Positions 16,786-26,856 of a stretch of 64,000 nucleotides of DNA are shown here, piece by piece. The stretch covers positions 124,001 to 188,000 of the forward strand of contig NZ_CP079822.1 of NCBI RefSeq assembly GCF_019334805.1. The letters are read 5' to 3'. The stretch comes from Rothia mucilaginosa. Its GTDB lineage: Bacteria > Actinomycetota > Actinomycetes > Actinomycetales > Micrococcaceae. The notes beneath the pieces were generated by a model that was given only the letters and a program-made list of their open reading frames with translations, was not told the DNA's origin and did no database searches. The position numbers and the translations under genes are program-made. Each line of letters starts with the position of its first letter. Position 1 is the stretch's first letter.

Positions 16786-17652
16786 CTATTTCGTGTATCC
16801 GGCGACAGAAACACCCTTGGGCAACAAAAGATCCCCTTGTAGATTTTCGTCAACGCTTACCCAGCGTCCATCCAAAAACTCTCCGTAGAAATCTATAGTT
16901 GGGTGGCGGTCAGTATGAAACATATCCCGAAAATATTTCACTTCGCCGGTATCGCGATACACAAAATAGGCGTCTCCATATATCGACAATTCCGTCTGCA
17001 GCTTGTATATTTTTCGTCCCTGAATCTCTCGGCTACCGTATCCGTGAGTTTCCACCATATACGATTCAATTTCTTGATCCGAAACAATCCACCCCTGGTT
17101 ATTGGCTATAAATTCGTACACATTGGGAAAGATAACTTTCTCGGGGTCAACAATCTTTGCTAGGGGTTCAAGATCACCGGTCAAATACCCGTAGTTCTTG
17201 GCAGCGTTATAGTAGGCGAAGAACAAGTACATACCTGAAATATCGTATGTATTCATCTTCTCGCGGATAACTGGGTAGGGTACATTCTGTGCGGGTGCCT
17301 CACGGGTTGCGGGAACGTAGAGACCGTCCTTGCGGTATGCGGTGTACACCAGCCGACCAGATAGACCTGCTGCAGTATTCTTGTAGCTTTCCTCTGCAAT
17401 TGTTGTTGCAGGCTCGGCGGCGGCTAGTGCTTGGTTTCGCTTCCATGAGGCATCTTCTTGCGCGATTCGCTCGTTTAGCGAAGCTTTCCAGTTTGAGCCA
17501 GCCACATACAGACCCGATGCTGCGGCAGTGCCTACTACAGCAGATCCCAGTAACAGGGCACGACGAGAGATTTTGGGGTTCTTTTTCTGCTCTGATGGGT
17601 TATTGCCGGTTGAGGATTCCCGAAGAGCAGGAGTGTTATTGTTTTCCTTCAC
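16786..17652 (-). CDS. DUF6318-like anchored protein, type A (copy A2)
   Basis: A GTG at 17652 preceded by AAAGGAAAGG and 14 bases after the B2 stop is the likely start. A longer frame to 17736 would overlap B2 without a ribosome site. The 288-aa product has a Tat-like anchor (ISRRALLLGSAVVGTAAASG) and the domain signature YVPATREAPAQNVPYPV with AKNYGYLTGDLEPLAKIV. It ends with FLDGRWVSVDENL. It is AT-richer than the glycolytic genes around the array. Confidence 0.7.
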   Translation of the reverse strand: MKENNNTPALRESSTGNNPSEQKKNPKISRRALLLGSAVVGTAAASGLYVAGSNWKASLNERIAQEDASWKRNQALAAAEPATTIAEESYKNTAAGLSGRLVYTAYRKDGLYVPATREAPAQNVPYPVIREKMNTYDISGMYLFFAYYNAAKNYGYLTGDLEPLAKIVDPEKVIFPNVYEFIANNQGWIVSDQEIESYMVETHGYGSREIQGRKIYKLQTELSIYGDAYFVYRDTGEVKYFRDMFHTDRHPTIDFYGEFLDGRWVSVDENLQGDLLLPKGVSVAGYTK

Positions 17653-17666
17653 TGTTTTCCTTTCCT

Positions 17667-18428
17667 TTAGTTCCCCTGCACTGGGCCATATGTGGGGGTA
17701 AAGTTGACTTCCCACTTGGGGTCCAGGAATCGACACACCATAGTTCCGTAGATGGACCCACCTGTAACAATGTTGCGAGTGTCAAAATCAGTAATCGGGT
17801 AGAGCTTTTTCTCCCCCACGATAAAGACTTTCGCCTCTGGTTTCAGGTCGTATCGAACGTTAATTTCGCATACGTGATTTGCTTCATCCACAATACGGGG
17901 CTGAGGTTCAAGAATCGTGAAATTAAGAATTCGCTGGTTCGGGGTAATGACCCAGCCACTAGCGTTGTCGTAGAGTTCTTGAATGGTGGGGAAGAACAAT
18001 CCGCCTAACATATTTTCAAGATGAAGTCGTCGCGAGTCTCCGGATAGAAGCATATAGTTCTGATAATTTGCATAATAAGTGACCGCGATATTCATGGAAG
18101 AAGCCGTCATATTACGCTCATATGTGCTGTTGTAGTATGGCGGCGGCGCTGCGTATGCGGGATGTTCTTCCATTGCCGGTTCATATATGCCGATATTAAA
18201 TACATTTTTTGGATCATTGATTGCCTTGCGGTAATCATAATCGTCATGGAATGGTTTTGCGTAGGCATTGTGCTTTGGAGAAGCGCTAGCTGTTGCCGAA
18301 GGGGTTTCTTTTGAGTTATTTTCTTTGGTTTTTGGCGTGGATGAGCAGGCGCTCAAAGCTAGGACGCTACCAACGCCAAGCACGCCCTTCATAAACCCTC
18401 TACGAGAAGTAGGGTAAATAATACTCAC
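17667..18428 (-). CDS. DUF6318-like lipoprotein, type B (copy B2)
   Basis: This 253-aa protein is the only type B copy with a signal: SRRGFMKGVLGVGSVLALSAC is a twin-arginine signal with an LSAC lipobox (Cys28), so it is a predicted Tat lipoprotein. A Ser/Thr/Lys-rich linker leads to the B domain (YEPAMEEHPAYAAPPPYY, ANYQNYMLLSGDSRRLH, ASGWVITPNQ, FDTRNIVTGGSIYGT). The GTG start follows CAAGGA. It opens the leftward unit B2-A2-B1-A1. Confidence 0.72.
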   Translation of the reverse strand: MSIIYPTSRRGFMKGVLGVGSVLALSACSSTPKTKENNSKETPSATASASPKHNAYAKPFHDDYDYRKAINDPKNVFNIGIYEPAMEEHPAYAAPPPYYNSTYERNMTASSMNIAVTYYANYQNYMLLSGDSRRLHLENMLGGLFFPTIQELYDNASGWVITPNQRILNFTILEPQPRIVDEANHVCEINVRYDLKPEAKVFIVGEKKLYPITDFDTRNIVTGGSIYGTMVCRFLDPKWEVNFTPTYGPVQGN

Positions 18429-18788
18429 AGCAATAATCCTTGAGGTTACATAAATTTTCTACATTTGTTGGGAGTTGAAATATCTACTGCATCAACTTAC
18501 AAAGAACATTCATTGTTCAGACAACAAATGAAATCATTAAACGAATACATACCTTTAGCGAGTCAGCATCTAACTTGTCGGCGTTAGATGCTTGAGCCGC
18601 ATCGTGAGAGCCGCGTTGTAAGAGCTTTAGCGCACTCACCTTGAAAAGGCACAGGGACGGCATAAGCCTGAAAAGTAACCATAAATTTAGCTTCCGGAAG
18701 TTGAAGTTGATGTGACGGTGAACGAGCTTCCTCGCCCACCCTTCAAGGTAACACACGCGCCCGCGGCACACGAACCCAGCAGGACGGA

Positions 18789-18836
18789 TTCCACCTCCCG
18801 TTGCTTCCACCTCCCATTGTTTCCACCTCCCCCAGC
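18789..18836. repeat. 16-bp tandem repeat x3
   Basis: TTCCACCTCCC(G/A)TTG(C/T) is repeated at 18789, 18805 and 18821; the third copy diverges at its end. It is non-coding. Confidence 0.85.
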
Positions 18837-18872
18837 CAACCGCGAAGAGCCCACCAGGAAAGCCCAGCAAGA

Positions 18873-18916
18873 AACCCCCGCCAGCACAGTACCAAAAGTA
18901 CTGCCCGGCGGGGGTT
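18873..18916 (-). terminator. Terminator of A3
   Basis: AACCCCCGCC and GGCGGGGGTT close a stem with inner CAGTA/TACTG pairing, followed on the minus strand by TTTCTTG. It lies just past the A3 stop at 18941. Confidence 0.8.
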
Positions 18917-18940
18917 CCTCAAGAAGCCACATGGAGAAAG

Positions 18941-19792
18941 CTACAGCTGCCCAAATCCTCGCGGGTAGATCGGCTCGTAGGTGTTACGGTTGCTGTAGCC
19001 GTCGCGGTCAACCACAATCACCCACTGCCCACGCAGATGCTCCACAGCCAGCGAGAAACGCCCCAGATACCTCAAATATTTGCGGATATCCTGCTTCTCA
19101 CCCGTCTCAGTCACATAAAACGCAAGGTCCTTAGCCTTAGTCGTGTACAGGGTACTCACCAGGATATTTCGACTCGTATTTTTAGCCTTTTCACCCGCAA
19201 CAAGATTATCAGCAACGTTGGCGCTCAGCACATTCTTATCAGCCGAGATAACCCACCCGCGCTTCTCCCTGTACAGGCGAAGAATTTCGGGGTGTAGCAC
19301 CTTTTCCGGGTCCGTGACCTTAGAAAGAGGCTCAGTATCGCCCGTGTGGTAGAAGTAGTTCATCGACGCAAAGAAGTACGCCAAGAACGCGTACAAGCCG
19401 CCGCGGTCGTAGTTATCCATTCCGGGCTGCTGAATAGGGTACGGCACGTTCTGCGCCGCCTGCGCCTCCGTGGCAGGAATGAAGCGGCCCTTACGCTCAA
19501 ACGCCGTGTAGACGAGCGGCCCGGAGGAAGGCCCCATAGTGTTCAGCGCATCGTACTTCTCCGTGGGTTCCAGGCGCACAAATTCCTGGTCACGCTTCTT
19601 ATCGGTTTGGGATTCTGAACCCATCTCGTTGAGCAGTTTGGTACCCCAGCCAAAAGCTATCGCGACGAGGGCGGCGCCAGCGAACACGCCAGCCCGTATA
19701 AACCTGGCGCGAGATATCACACGCCTCATGTACGCTCGTTGCTCGTTATATCCGGGTCCGCCGTATCCTGGTCCACCAAAGTTATTCGTCAT
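18941..19792 (-). CDS. DUF6318-like anchored protein, type A (copy A3)
   Basis: The 283-aa product begins with a Gly/Tyr-rich stretch and an anchor (FIRAGVFAGAALVAIAFGWG, about residues 32-51) that lacks the canonical SRRxFL twin arginine of other A copies. The domain signature is RFIPATEAQAAQNVPYPI plus SMNYFYHTGDTEPLSKV and HLRGQWVIVVDRDG. A GGGAGGGGAG box precedes the ATG. It follows B3 by 16 bases in one unit. Confidence 0.7.
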   Translation of the reverse strand: MTNNFGGPGYGGPGYNEQRAYMRRVISRARFIRAGVFAGAALVAIAFGWGTKLLNEMGSESQTDKKRDQEFVRLEPTEKYDALNTMGPSSGPLVYTAFERKGRFIPATEAQAAQNVPYPIQQPGMDNYDRGGLYAFLAYFFASMNYFYHTGDTEPLSKVTDPEKVLHPEILRLYREKRGWVISADKNVLSANVADNLVAGEKAKNTSRNILVSTLYTTKAKDLAFYVTETGEKQDIRKYLRYLGRFSLAVEHLRGQWVIVVDRDGYSNRNTYEPIYPRGFGQL

Positions 19793-19808
19793 GTTGCTCT
19801 CCCCTCCC

Positions 19809-20399
19809 CTAACTCAAACTATTTTCTGAAATGAATTGGACGGGCCTCCACTCATTCGTGAATTGTGTGCGTAGAGCCCCGTGTATTGCGCCGTCACGGA
19901 TCAGACCGCGCGTATCAAAATCGGTGATGGGGTACACCTGGTTCGTGTCTTTGCGGTACACCTGAACTTCGGGAAGAATATCGAACCGCACATTCCATTC
20001 CACAATTTTTAGCGTCTCGTCGATGAGGCGCGGCTGCCCCTCAAGCAGGTTCATGGTCAGAATCTTGGGATTAGGAGTAATGACCCAGCCCCTGCCCTCT
20101 TCGTAGAGGTCCTGAATAGTTGGGAAGAACATTTCTTCACTGATATTGTCCATCCTCAGAACTGCAGGTTCGGAGGCGAGAATCATGTAGTTTTGGCAGG
20201 CGTAGTAGTAGCCCAGGTAGGGACGCAGGTTTGACACCTCGTAAGCACTCGACGTGTACCTCACCCCAGGGGCGGGTGCTGAGTAGGCGGGGTGGTCCCG
20301 GTTTGCGGGCGTGTAGGGCCCGATCACGTGGTCGGCAACATACGGGTATGTTCCGGTGTAGTCTTTTTCGTCAAAAAGCGTTTGAGCGTTTACGGTCAT
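19809..20399 (-). CDS. DUF6318-like protein, type B (copy B3)
   Basis: This 196-aa protein starts after AAGGAGGGAAAG. It has YTPANRDHPAYSAPAPGV, YYACQNYMILASEPAVLR, a GRGWVITPNP block and FDTRGLIRDGAIHGALR, as in the other B copies. There is no signal peptide. It is first in the B3-A3 unit. Confidence 0.62.
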   Translation of the reverse strand: MTVNAQTLFDEKDYTGTYPYVADHVIGPYTPANRDHPAYSAPAPGVRYTSSAYEVSNLRPYLGYYYACQNYMILASEPAVLRMDNISEEMFFPTIQDLYEEGRGWVITPNPKILTMNLLEGQPRLIDETLKIVEWNVRFDILPEVQVYRKDTNQVYPITDFDTRGLIRDGAIHGALRTQFTNEWRPVQFISENSLS

Positions 20400-20610
20400 T
20401 CTTTCCCTCCTTGGATTCCGTATTCACAAGCTATCGAGTTCACGAGCTGCCGAGGTGGTTCTGGGCTGCTCGCGGGCGGCTAGGTTCAGCGCCTGGGCGT
20501 CTTCGCCCGTCCGCCTTTGGCTGTCCGTCTTGCTTGTCTGTATTTGCTTGCCTGTAGAGGTGCGTGCACTCCCTGCCTCGCTCCCCCTCGACTATCTTGA
20601 GGTTGCCGGC

Positions 20611-20820
20611 CGGGGTCCTCTATATTTCCAGTCTATTAGAGCTATTCCTCTGTGTCCCCGATAGAAGCGGTACGCTGCGGAATCCACAGCATATAGCCAG
20701 GAAACAGTATGTAAACACCCGCAAGGATAACTAACCAGGCATGCGCAGGTATGCAGAAACCCCCGCCGGAACGGTACCGAAATACCGCCCCAACGGAGGT
20801 TCCTGTTCTAAAACTCTGCG
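20611..20820. repeat. Duplicated intergenic segment, copy 1
   Basis: It shares long matches with 23548-23745, including CACAGCATATAGCCAGGAAA and the terminator core. This indicates duplication of a module containing terminator plus promoter. Confidence 0.75.
20758..20802 (-). terminator. Terminator of A4
   Basis: AACCCCCGCCG...CGGAGGTT with inner CGGTA/TACCG pairing is followed on the minus strand by TTTCTGC. It is nearly identical to the pgk terminator at 23691. Confidence 0.75.
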
Positions 20821-20868
20821 CCAAATCTACTTCCCAAATGGAGTATTCAGCAACTTCCACATATCGGT

Positions 20869-21741
20869 TTAGTATCTTATTTTATGAAAACCGGGAGGAT
20901 ATAGAGGCATCAAATCATCTTGATTGTTAATCAAAACCCATCGCCCTTTCAAGTTTTCTACATATGAACTAAACCTACTGCTTTTAAACGTCTCATAGTG
21001 GTCAAGGCGAATCTTTTCCCCCGACTCTGGAATAAAGAAATGCCCTACCCGGTGAAGAAAAGATTCCACACTACAATCAAAAATATTCCGCTTAGTATAC
21101 TCAAATCTTTTACCCGGGGAAAAAGCAGCAGAATTAATGGATACCTCATTAAATATCTCATCATCACAGATAAGCCATCCGCGCTTTTCTTGATAGAACT
21201 GGAGGATTTCAGGCTCAAGAACATCTTCCGGCTTCACTATCTTAGAAAGAGGCTCAGTATCTCCCGTGAGGTAAAAATATTTCAGAGACGCATAATAGTA
21301 AGCAACAAAAACATATAATCCGGACCTGGTGTATTTATTCATACCCGGATGCAATACAGGGTAGGGAACATTCTGCGCCGCGTGTTCTTCCGTTGCAGGA
21401 ATATACCGCCCGCTGCGCTCATACGCAGTGTAAATGAGCAATCTACTAGATTTTTCGAGCTCCTCCTGATAGTCGTACGGCTCTTTCGGTTCCATGTCTA
21501 TATATCTTTGGTGCTGAAGCCGTAGATGCGCTTCCCGTCGCTCATCATACGTTCCCAGCAAGCCAGCACGATACCCCGCAGAAACGAGTAGCCCAACACC
21601 CAAAGCGCCTACGCCCACTCTGCCTAAAAAGACACGGCGGCTAACGGGACGGTTCTTCCGAAGTTCAGGCTGATAATTGGGTTGGGAATATGGGTCGGAA
21701 TACGGGGTTGGATATGGGTTAGGACCGCTGTTGATACTCAT
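20869..21741 (-). CDS. DUF6318-like anchored protein, type A (copy A4)
   Basis: This 290-aa protein has a Tyr/Pro-rich leader (NPYPTPYSDPYSQPNYQP), a Tat-like anchor (VSRRVFLGRVGVGALGVGLL) and the domain signature RYIPATEEHAAQNVPYPV plus SLKYFYLTGDTEPLSKI. It ends with NLKGRWVLINNQDD and YPPGF. Its ATG overlaps the stop of B4 by 4 bases (ATGA), showing translational coupling. It is noticeably AT-rich. Confidence 0.7.
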   Translation of the reverse strand: MSINSGPNPYPTPYSDPYSQPNYQPELRKNRPVSRRVFLGRVGVGALGVGLLVSAGYRAGLLGTYDERREAHLRLQHQRYIDMEPKEPYDYQEELEKSSRLLIYTAYERSGRYIPATEEHAAQNVPYPVLHPGMNKYTRSGLYVFVAYYYASLKYFYLTGDTEPLSKIVKPEDVLEPEILQFYQEKRGWLICDDEIFNEVSINSAAFSPGKRFEYTKRNIFDCSVESFLHRVGHFFIPESGEKIRLDHYETFKSSRFSSYVENLKGRWVLINNQDDLMPLYPPGFHKIRY

Positions 21742-22391
21742 GATGCCTTCTCCTCTGACGCATTGTTGGTACCTTCTGGGATAAAACTGATTGTTGGTCT
21801 TTCTCCCTTTGTTCTCACCGTTCTTACCGTTCTTACCGTTCTTACCGTTCTCATCGTGCCATGTATTGATCCGTCACGAAGCAGGCCACGCGTATCAAAT
21901 TCAGCGATGGGATGCATCTCTCCGGTATCTTTTCGATACACTTTTGCCTCGGGATGAATATCAAATCGCACCTTCCACTCAGTTACCTCTTGCTCCGAGC
22001 GTGTAATATGCGGCTGGGCTTCAAGAACGTGCAGGCTGAGAATCCTAGTATCAGGTGTAACTACCCAACCTTTACCCTCTTCGAAGAGATCTCGAATAGC
22101 CGGGAAAAAGTTTTCATCCTCCCTCCACGGGTCTTCTAAACCCCTTATATCAGACGCTAAAAGCGCATAATTTTGGCAGGAGTAATAATAGATATAATTG
22201 AAAAGCTCCCGAACAAAGCTAATTGCTGATTGCCGCGTATAATCATAATCCGGGATAGGTGCAGAATATGCGGGATGATCCTGATTCGCCGGAATATACT
22301 CGCCAGTTAAACAAGCGGTTGCTAACGAATACTCTCCCGAGAAATCGTCCATGTATATAAATTCCTTAGGCAATTTTTCGCTATCTATCAT
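21738..22391 (-). CDS. DUF6318-like protein, type B with TVR repeats (copy B4)
   Basis: The start at 22391 (MIDSEK) is preferred because AAGGAAG precedes it and the distance to the DFSG motif equals that in B1; an in-frame ATG exists at 22436. The 217-aa product has YIPANQDHPAYSAPIPDY, YYSCQNYALLASD and GKGWVVTPDT, and FDTRGLLRDGSIHGTMR as the other B copies. Where they read about RSRFLDPGW, it has four TVR units from a 9-bp tandem repeat. It is coupled to A4 downstream. Confidence 0.62.
   Translation of the reverse strand: MIDSEKLPKEFIYMDDFSGEYSLATACLTGEYIPANQDHPAYSAPIPDYDYTRQSAISFVRELFNYIYYYSCQNYALLASDIRGLEDPWREDENFFPAIRDLFEEGKGWVVTPDTRILSLHVLEAQPHITRSEQEVTEWKVRFDIHPEAKVYRKDTGEMHPIAEFDTRGLLRDGSIHGTMRTVRTVRTVRTVRTKGERPTISFIPEGTNNASEEKAS
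21811..21852. repeat. 9-bp in-frame minisatellite in B4
   Basis: ACCGTTCTT occurs at 21817, 21826, 21835 and (as ACCGTTCTC) at 21844. It encodes repeated Thr-Val-Arg on the minus strand. Unit number can change without frame loss. Confidence 0.9.
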
Positions 22392-22509
22392 TTTCTTCTT
22401 CCTTACACTCATCTTTGGACGTACAACAAAACCCACTACGGATGGGGCTTAATAGGGAGGCTGGCAGCTGCTCGCATCTCCTAACTGAGGTTACATTAAG
22501 AACCAAATC

Positions 22510-23448
22510 TTAAGATTTACCGGTATGGGAACCATCTGCAGGGTACATCGGTGTCCAGTCCTCGTCCTTCATCAATAGGGTCCACCGGCTGTTCAGATGC
22601 TCAGCTTCCATCCTCTCTCCATCGTCGTACGATGATTCTCGCCCCAGAGGACTCCGATATTTGTAAAGAGATAATTTTTCACCAATACTTGGAATATAGA
22701 AATACCCTATGTAGGATTCTTTCTCCTCCACCCCCAGTAAGCACCTTAGAATGTGTCGTCCATTCCGCTCAGACATCGATACCTCATCCGGACTACTCGT
22801 TGGGAAATAAATCCACGCCTTGCACACATCATCTTTCGATATAACCCATCCGCGCTTCTCCCGGTAAAGACGAAGCATTGTTTCAGGAAGGACAGCCTCC
22901 GGCTCAACAACCTTCGACAGCGGCTCGGTATCTCCCGTGTAATAGAAGTAGTTGAGGGCCGCACAAAAATACCCCATGAAGGTCAGAAAACCCTGCAGAC
23001 TATATTCGTGCATCTCCGGTTGAGGTACAGGATACGGCACATTCTGGGCGGGGTGCTCCTCAGTCGCGGGCACAAACTCACCGCGGCTTTCGTAGGCGGT
23101 ATACGTAAGAGGAACATCCTTATACAGATAAGACTTATCGATTACCCCCACGAATTCTTGATCCGGTTCAAGAGCAGCCAAAGCCCGATCCTTTTGAGCC
23201 TGCTGTTCTTTCTCTTCAGCTTCCTGCTTCTTTTTACGTTCCTCTTCAAGCTCCTCCGGAGTCTTAATCAGGCCCGTGCACCGGCTAACAACCGCTGCCG
23301 TAAGAACACCTACGCCGGCATACCCCAGCGTCCGCCGGGAAAAACGCTTCTTCTTCTCTGGGCTCTGCGTATGATTCTGCCCCGGGTTCTCCTCAGAGGT
23401 CTGCTCCGGAGCCTGGCTCATTGAATTGCCGTCATTGTTAGTGGTCAT
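22510..23448 (-). CDS. DUF6318-like anchored protein, type A (copy A5)
   Basis: The ATG at 23448 follows GGAGGAG; the longer frame to 23685 covers the pgk terminator and is rejected. The 312-aa protein has a Gln/Glu/Asn-rich tail, a Tat-like anchor (RFSRRTLGYAGVGVLTAAVV), then a highly charged coiled-coil-like stretch rich in Glu and Lys (about residues 70-90). The domain reads FVPATEEHPAQNVPYPV and ALNYFYYTGDTEPLSKV. It is first of the unit A5-B4-A4, directly downstream of pgk. Confidence 0.7.
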   Translation of the reverse strand: MTTNNDGNSMSQAPEQTSEENPGQNHTQSPEKKKRFSRRTLGYAGVGVLTAAVVSRCTGLIKTPEELEEERKKKQEAEEKEQQAQKDRALAALEPDQEFVGVIDKSYLYKDVPLTYTAYESRGEFVPATEEHPAQNVPYPVPQPEMHEYSLQGFLTFMGYFCAALNYFYYTGDTEPLSKVVEPEAVLPETMLRLYREKRGWVISKDDVCKAWIYFPTSSPDEVSMSERNGRHILRCLLGVEEKESYIGYFYIPSIGEKLSLYKYRSPLGRESSYDDGERMEAEHLNSRWTLLMKDEDWTPMYPADGSHTGKS

Positions 23449-23547
23449 TGGTGCTCCTCCACAGATTTCGTGAAATACCGCGATGTATTTTATGAAGTTG
23501 CAGCCCCCGTACCACGTGTAGCAGACGATGCCCCGTAGGCCGCGGGA

Positions 23548-23745
23548 ACCTCTACAATTCCAGTCTAGTAAAGCCGTCTCTGCCCCTCCCAAGTACAAGC
23601 CGCGTACCCAGGGAACCCACAGCATATAGCCAGGAAACAGCCCCAAAACCCACCCGCATAGGGTAAGCCGGGCATGAGCGGGCATGCAGAAACCCCCGCC
23701 GGAACGGTACCGAAATACCGCCCCGACGGGGGTTCCTTACACTAA
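23548..23745. repeat. Duplicated intergenic segment, copy 2
   Basis: This is the presumed ancestral copy, containing the pgk terminator and the upstream region of A5. It matches 20611-20820 in order and orientation with scattered changes. Confidence 0.75.
23691..23734 (-). terminator. Terminator of pgk
   Basis: AACCCCCGCCGG...CGACGGGGGTT with inner CGGTA/TACCG pairing lies 40 bases past the pgk stop, with TTTCTGC after it on the minus strand. Confidence 0.8.
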
Positions 23746-23773
23746 AACCGTGTACTAAACCTGTGCATCCAGA

Positions 23774-24997
23774 TTAGGCGCCCAGTGCCTCCAGGCCGGG
23801 CAGGGTCTTACCCTCAATGTACTCGAGGGAAGCGCCACCACCGGTGGAGATGTGGCCGAACTGCTCATCCTTGAAGCCCAGGTTACGGACTGCAGAAGCA
23901 GAGTCGCCACCACCAATGATGGAGAATGCGTCAGAGTCGACGATAGCCTGTGCAACCGCGCGGGTACCCTCAGCGAAGGGAGCAATCTCGAACACGCCAA
24001 CGGGGCCATTCCAGAAGATGGTCTTTGCGCCCTTAATCTTCTCAGCGAAGGTCTCAGCGGTCTTGGGGCCAATGTCCAGACCCTCAGCCTCTGCACCCAG
24101 CTTGCCGCCGGTCAGGTCCTCAATGGGGCGGATCTCGGTGTTAGCATCAGCGGAGAATGCGTCAGCCCAAACAACGTCCACTGCGGTGATGATCTCGGTG
24201 CCCTTCTCGGGAGCTTCCTTCATGTAACGCAGAACGTTCTCGACCTGGTCCTTCTCCAGCAGCGACTGGCCGACCTCGTAGCCCTGTGCGTATGCGAAGG
24301 TGTAGCCCATGCCGCCACCAATGAGGATGGTGTCAGCCTTGCCGATCAGGTTGTCAATCACAGCGAGCTTATCGGAAACCTTAGCGCCACCCATGACCAC
24401 GACGAAGGGACGCTCGGGGTCGTTCAGGGTCTTAGCCAGAACGTCAACTTCCTTCTTCACCAGGTCACCCAGGTATGCGGGCAGACGCTTAGCAACGTCG
24501 TAGACAGAAGCGTGCTTGCGGTGAACTGCACCGAATGCGTCGTTCACGTATGCGCCGTTCTCGCCGGTCAGTGCGACCAGCTCGTCAGCGAACTCGCCGC
24601 GCTCTGCGTCGTCCTTGGAGGTCTCGCGTGCGTCGTAGCGGACGTTCTCAACGACCAGAACTTCGCCGTCAGCCAGGGCTGCTGCCTTAGCCTTTGCGTC
24701 CTCGCCTACCAGGTCGGTTGCAACCTTCACGGGCACAGATGCCAGCTCAGCCAGGCGTGCAGCTGCCGGTGCGATGGAGTACTGGGGGTCGACCTTGCCC
24801 TTGGGGCGGCCCAGGTGTGCGGTCACGATAACGCGTGCACCAGCCTTGGCAAGCTTCTCAATGACGGGCAGGGATGCGCGGACGCGGCCGTCGTCGGTGA
24901 CAACGCCGTCCTTCAGAGGTACGTTCAGGTCGGAACGGACGAGAACGTGGCGGCCTGCGACGCCTTCTTCGAGCAGTTCGGACAGTGCCTTAGCCAT
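23774..24997 (-). CDS. pgk: Phosphoglycerate kinase
   Basis: It transfers phosphate from 1,3-bisphosphoglycerate to ADP in glycolysis. The start at 24997 (MAKALSELLEEG) has an AGGAGGAA box; an ATG at 25042 lies in the promoter region and is rejected. The 407-aa protein shows VRSDLNVPL, the VTAHLGRPKG substrate loop, GGAKVSDK, FWNGPVGVFE and the nucleotide-binding GGGDSASAV. It lies downstream of gap, with its own promoter and a terminator on each side. Confidence 0.98.
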   Translation of the reverse strand: MAKALSELLEEGVAGRHVLVRSDLNVPLKDGVVTDDGRVRASLPVIEKLAKAGARVIVTAHLGRPKGKVDPQYSIAPAAARLAELASVPVKVATDLVGEDAKAKAAALADGEVLVVENVRYDARETSKDDAERGEFADELVALTGENGAYVNDAFGAVHRKHASVYDVAKRLPAYLGDLVKKEVDVLAKTLNDPERPFVVVMGGAKVSDKLAVIDNLIGKADTILIGGGMGYTFAYAQGYEVGQSLLEKDQVENVLRYMKEAPEKGTEIITAVDVVWADAFSADANTEIRPIEDLTGGKLGAEAEGLDIGPKTAETFAEKIKGAKTIFWNGPVGVFEIAPFAEGTRAVAQAIVDSDAFSIIGGGDSASAVRNLGFKDEQFGHISTGGGASLEYIEGKTLPGLEALGA

Positions 24998-25047
24998 AGG
25001 AATTCCTCCTGGATAGGTGGGTTTATATACCGTTTCCATCATACCGA

Positions 25048-25075
25048 ATACTAGGGTGTTTGACAGCCTAGTAAA
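25048..25075 (-). promoter_or_regulatory. Putative pgk promoter
   Basis: On the minus strand TTTACT (25075-25070) and TAGTAT (25053-25048) are separated by 16 bases, about 45 bases upstream of the pgk ATG. Confidence 0.6.
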
Positions 25076-25239
25076 TAGTTTTTAGATGGTGTTTCTCCGC
25101 GGAATATCGCGGATATTCGCACTCTCTATCAGCTATTTTCTTACGGTATTTTTGACCCAAAAAGGGCGACGGAAACCAGTATGTTGATACGTTTTTTGGG
25201 GTTTTATTCAAGGCCCTCATAAAGAGTCTTGGTACAGAA

Positions 25240-25277
25240 AACCCCGACTCCCCCGCTTGATGCGGTGGTGCCGGGGT
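25240..25277 (-). terminator. Terminator of gap
   Basis: AACCCCG and CGGGGTT with inner pairing of CCGC/GCGG around TTGAT are followed on the minus strand by TTTTCTG. Confidence 0.8.
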
Positions 25278-25341
25278 TCACTATGCGTTAGTTACGCGGG
25301 GTGACGCTTACACTCGGTGAGCGTCGCAAGCCTATTGGGGC

Positions 25342-26856
<1,515 letters not shown>

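Larger units (their letters stand above)
18429..18940. other. Intergenic region inside the DUF6318-like array
   Basis: These 512 bases hold no convincing gene. A 117-codon frame on the minus strand is low-complexity and lacks a ribosome site. The region contains a terminator for A3, a 16-bp tandem repeat, and an AT-rich stretch (about 18430-18560) that should hold the B2 promoter. Confidence 0.5.
20400..20868. other. Intergenic region between A4 and B3
   Basis: No gene is seen. It holds the A4 terminator and a segment (20611-20820) that is a diverged copy of the region downstream of pgk. TAGACT on the minus strand near 20630 may be a -10 box for the B3-A3 unit. Confidence 0.5.

Noticed and set aside
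18517..18870. A 117-codon frame on the minus strand in the array gap
   Set aside because: It crosses a tandem repeat, has no ribosome site and no similarity to neighbouring copies.
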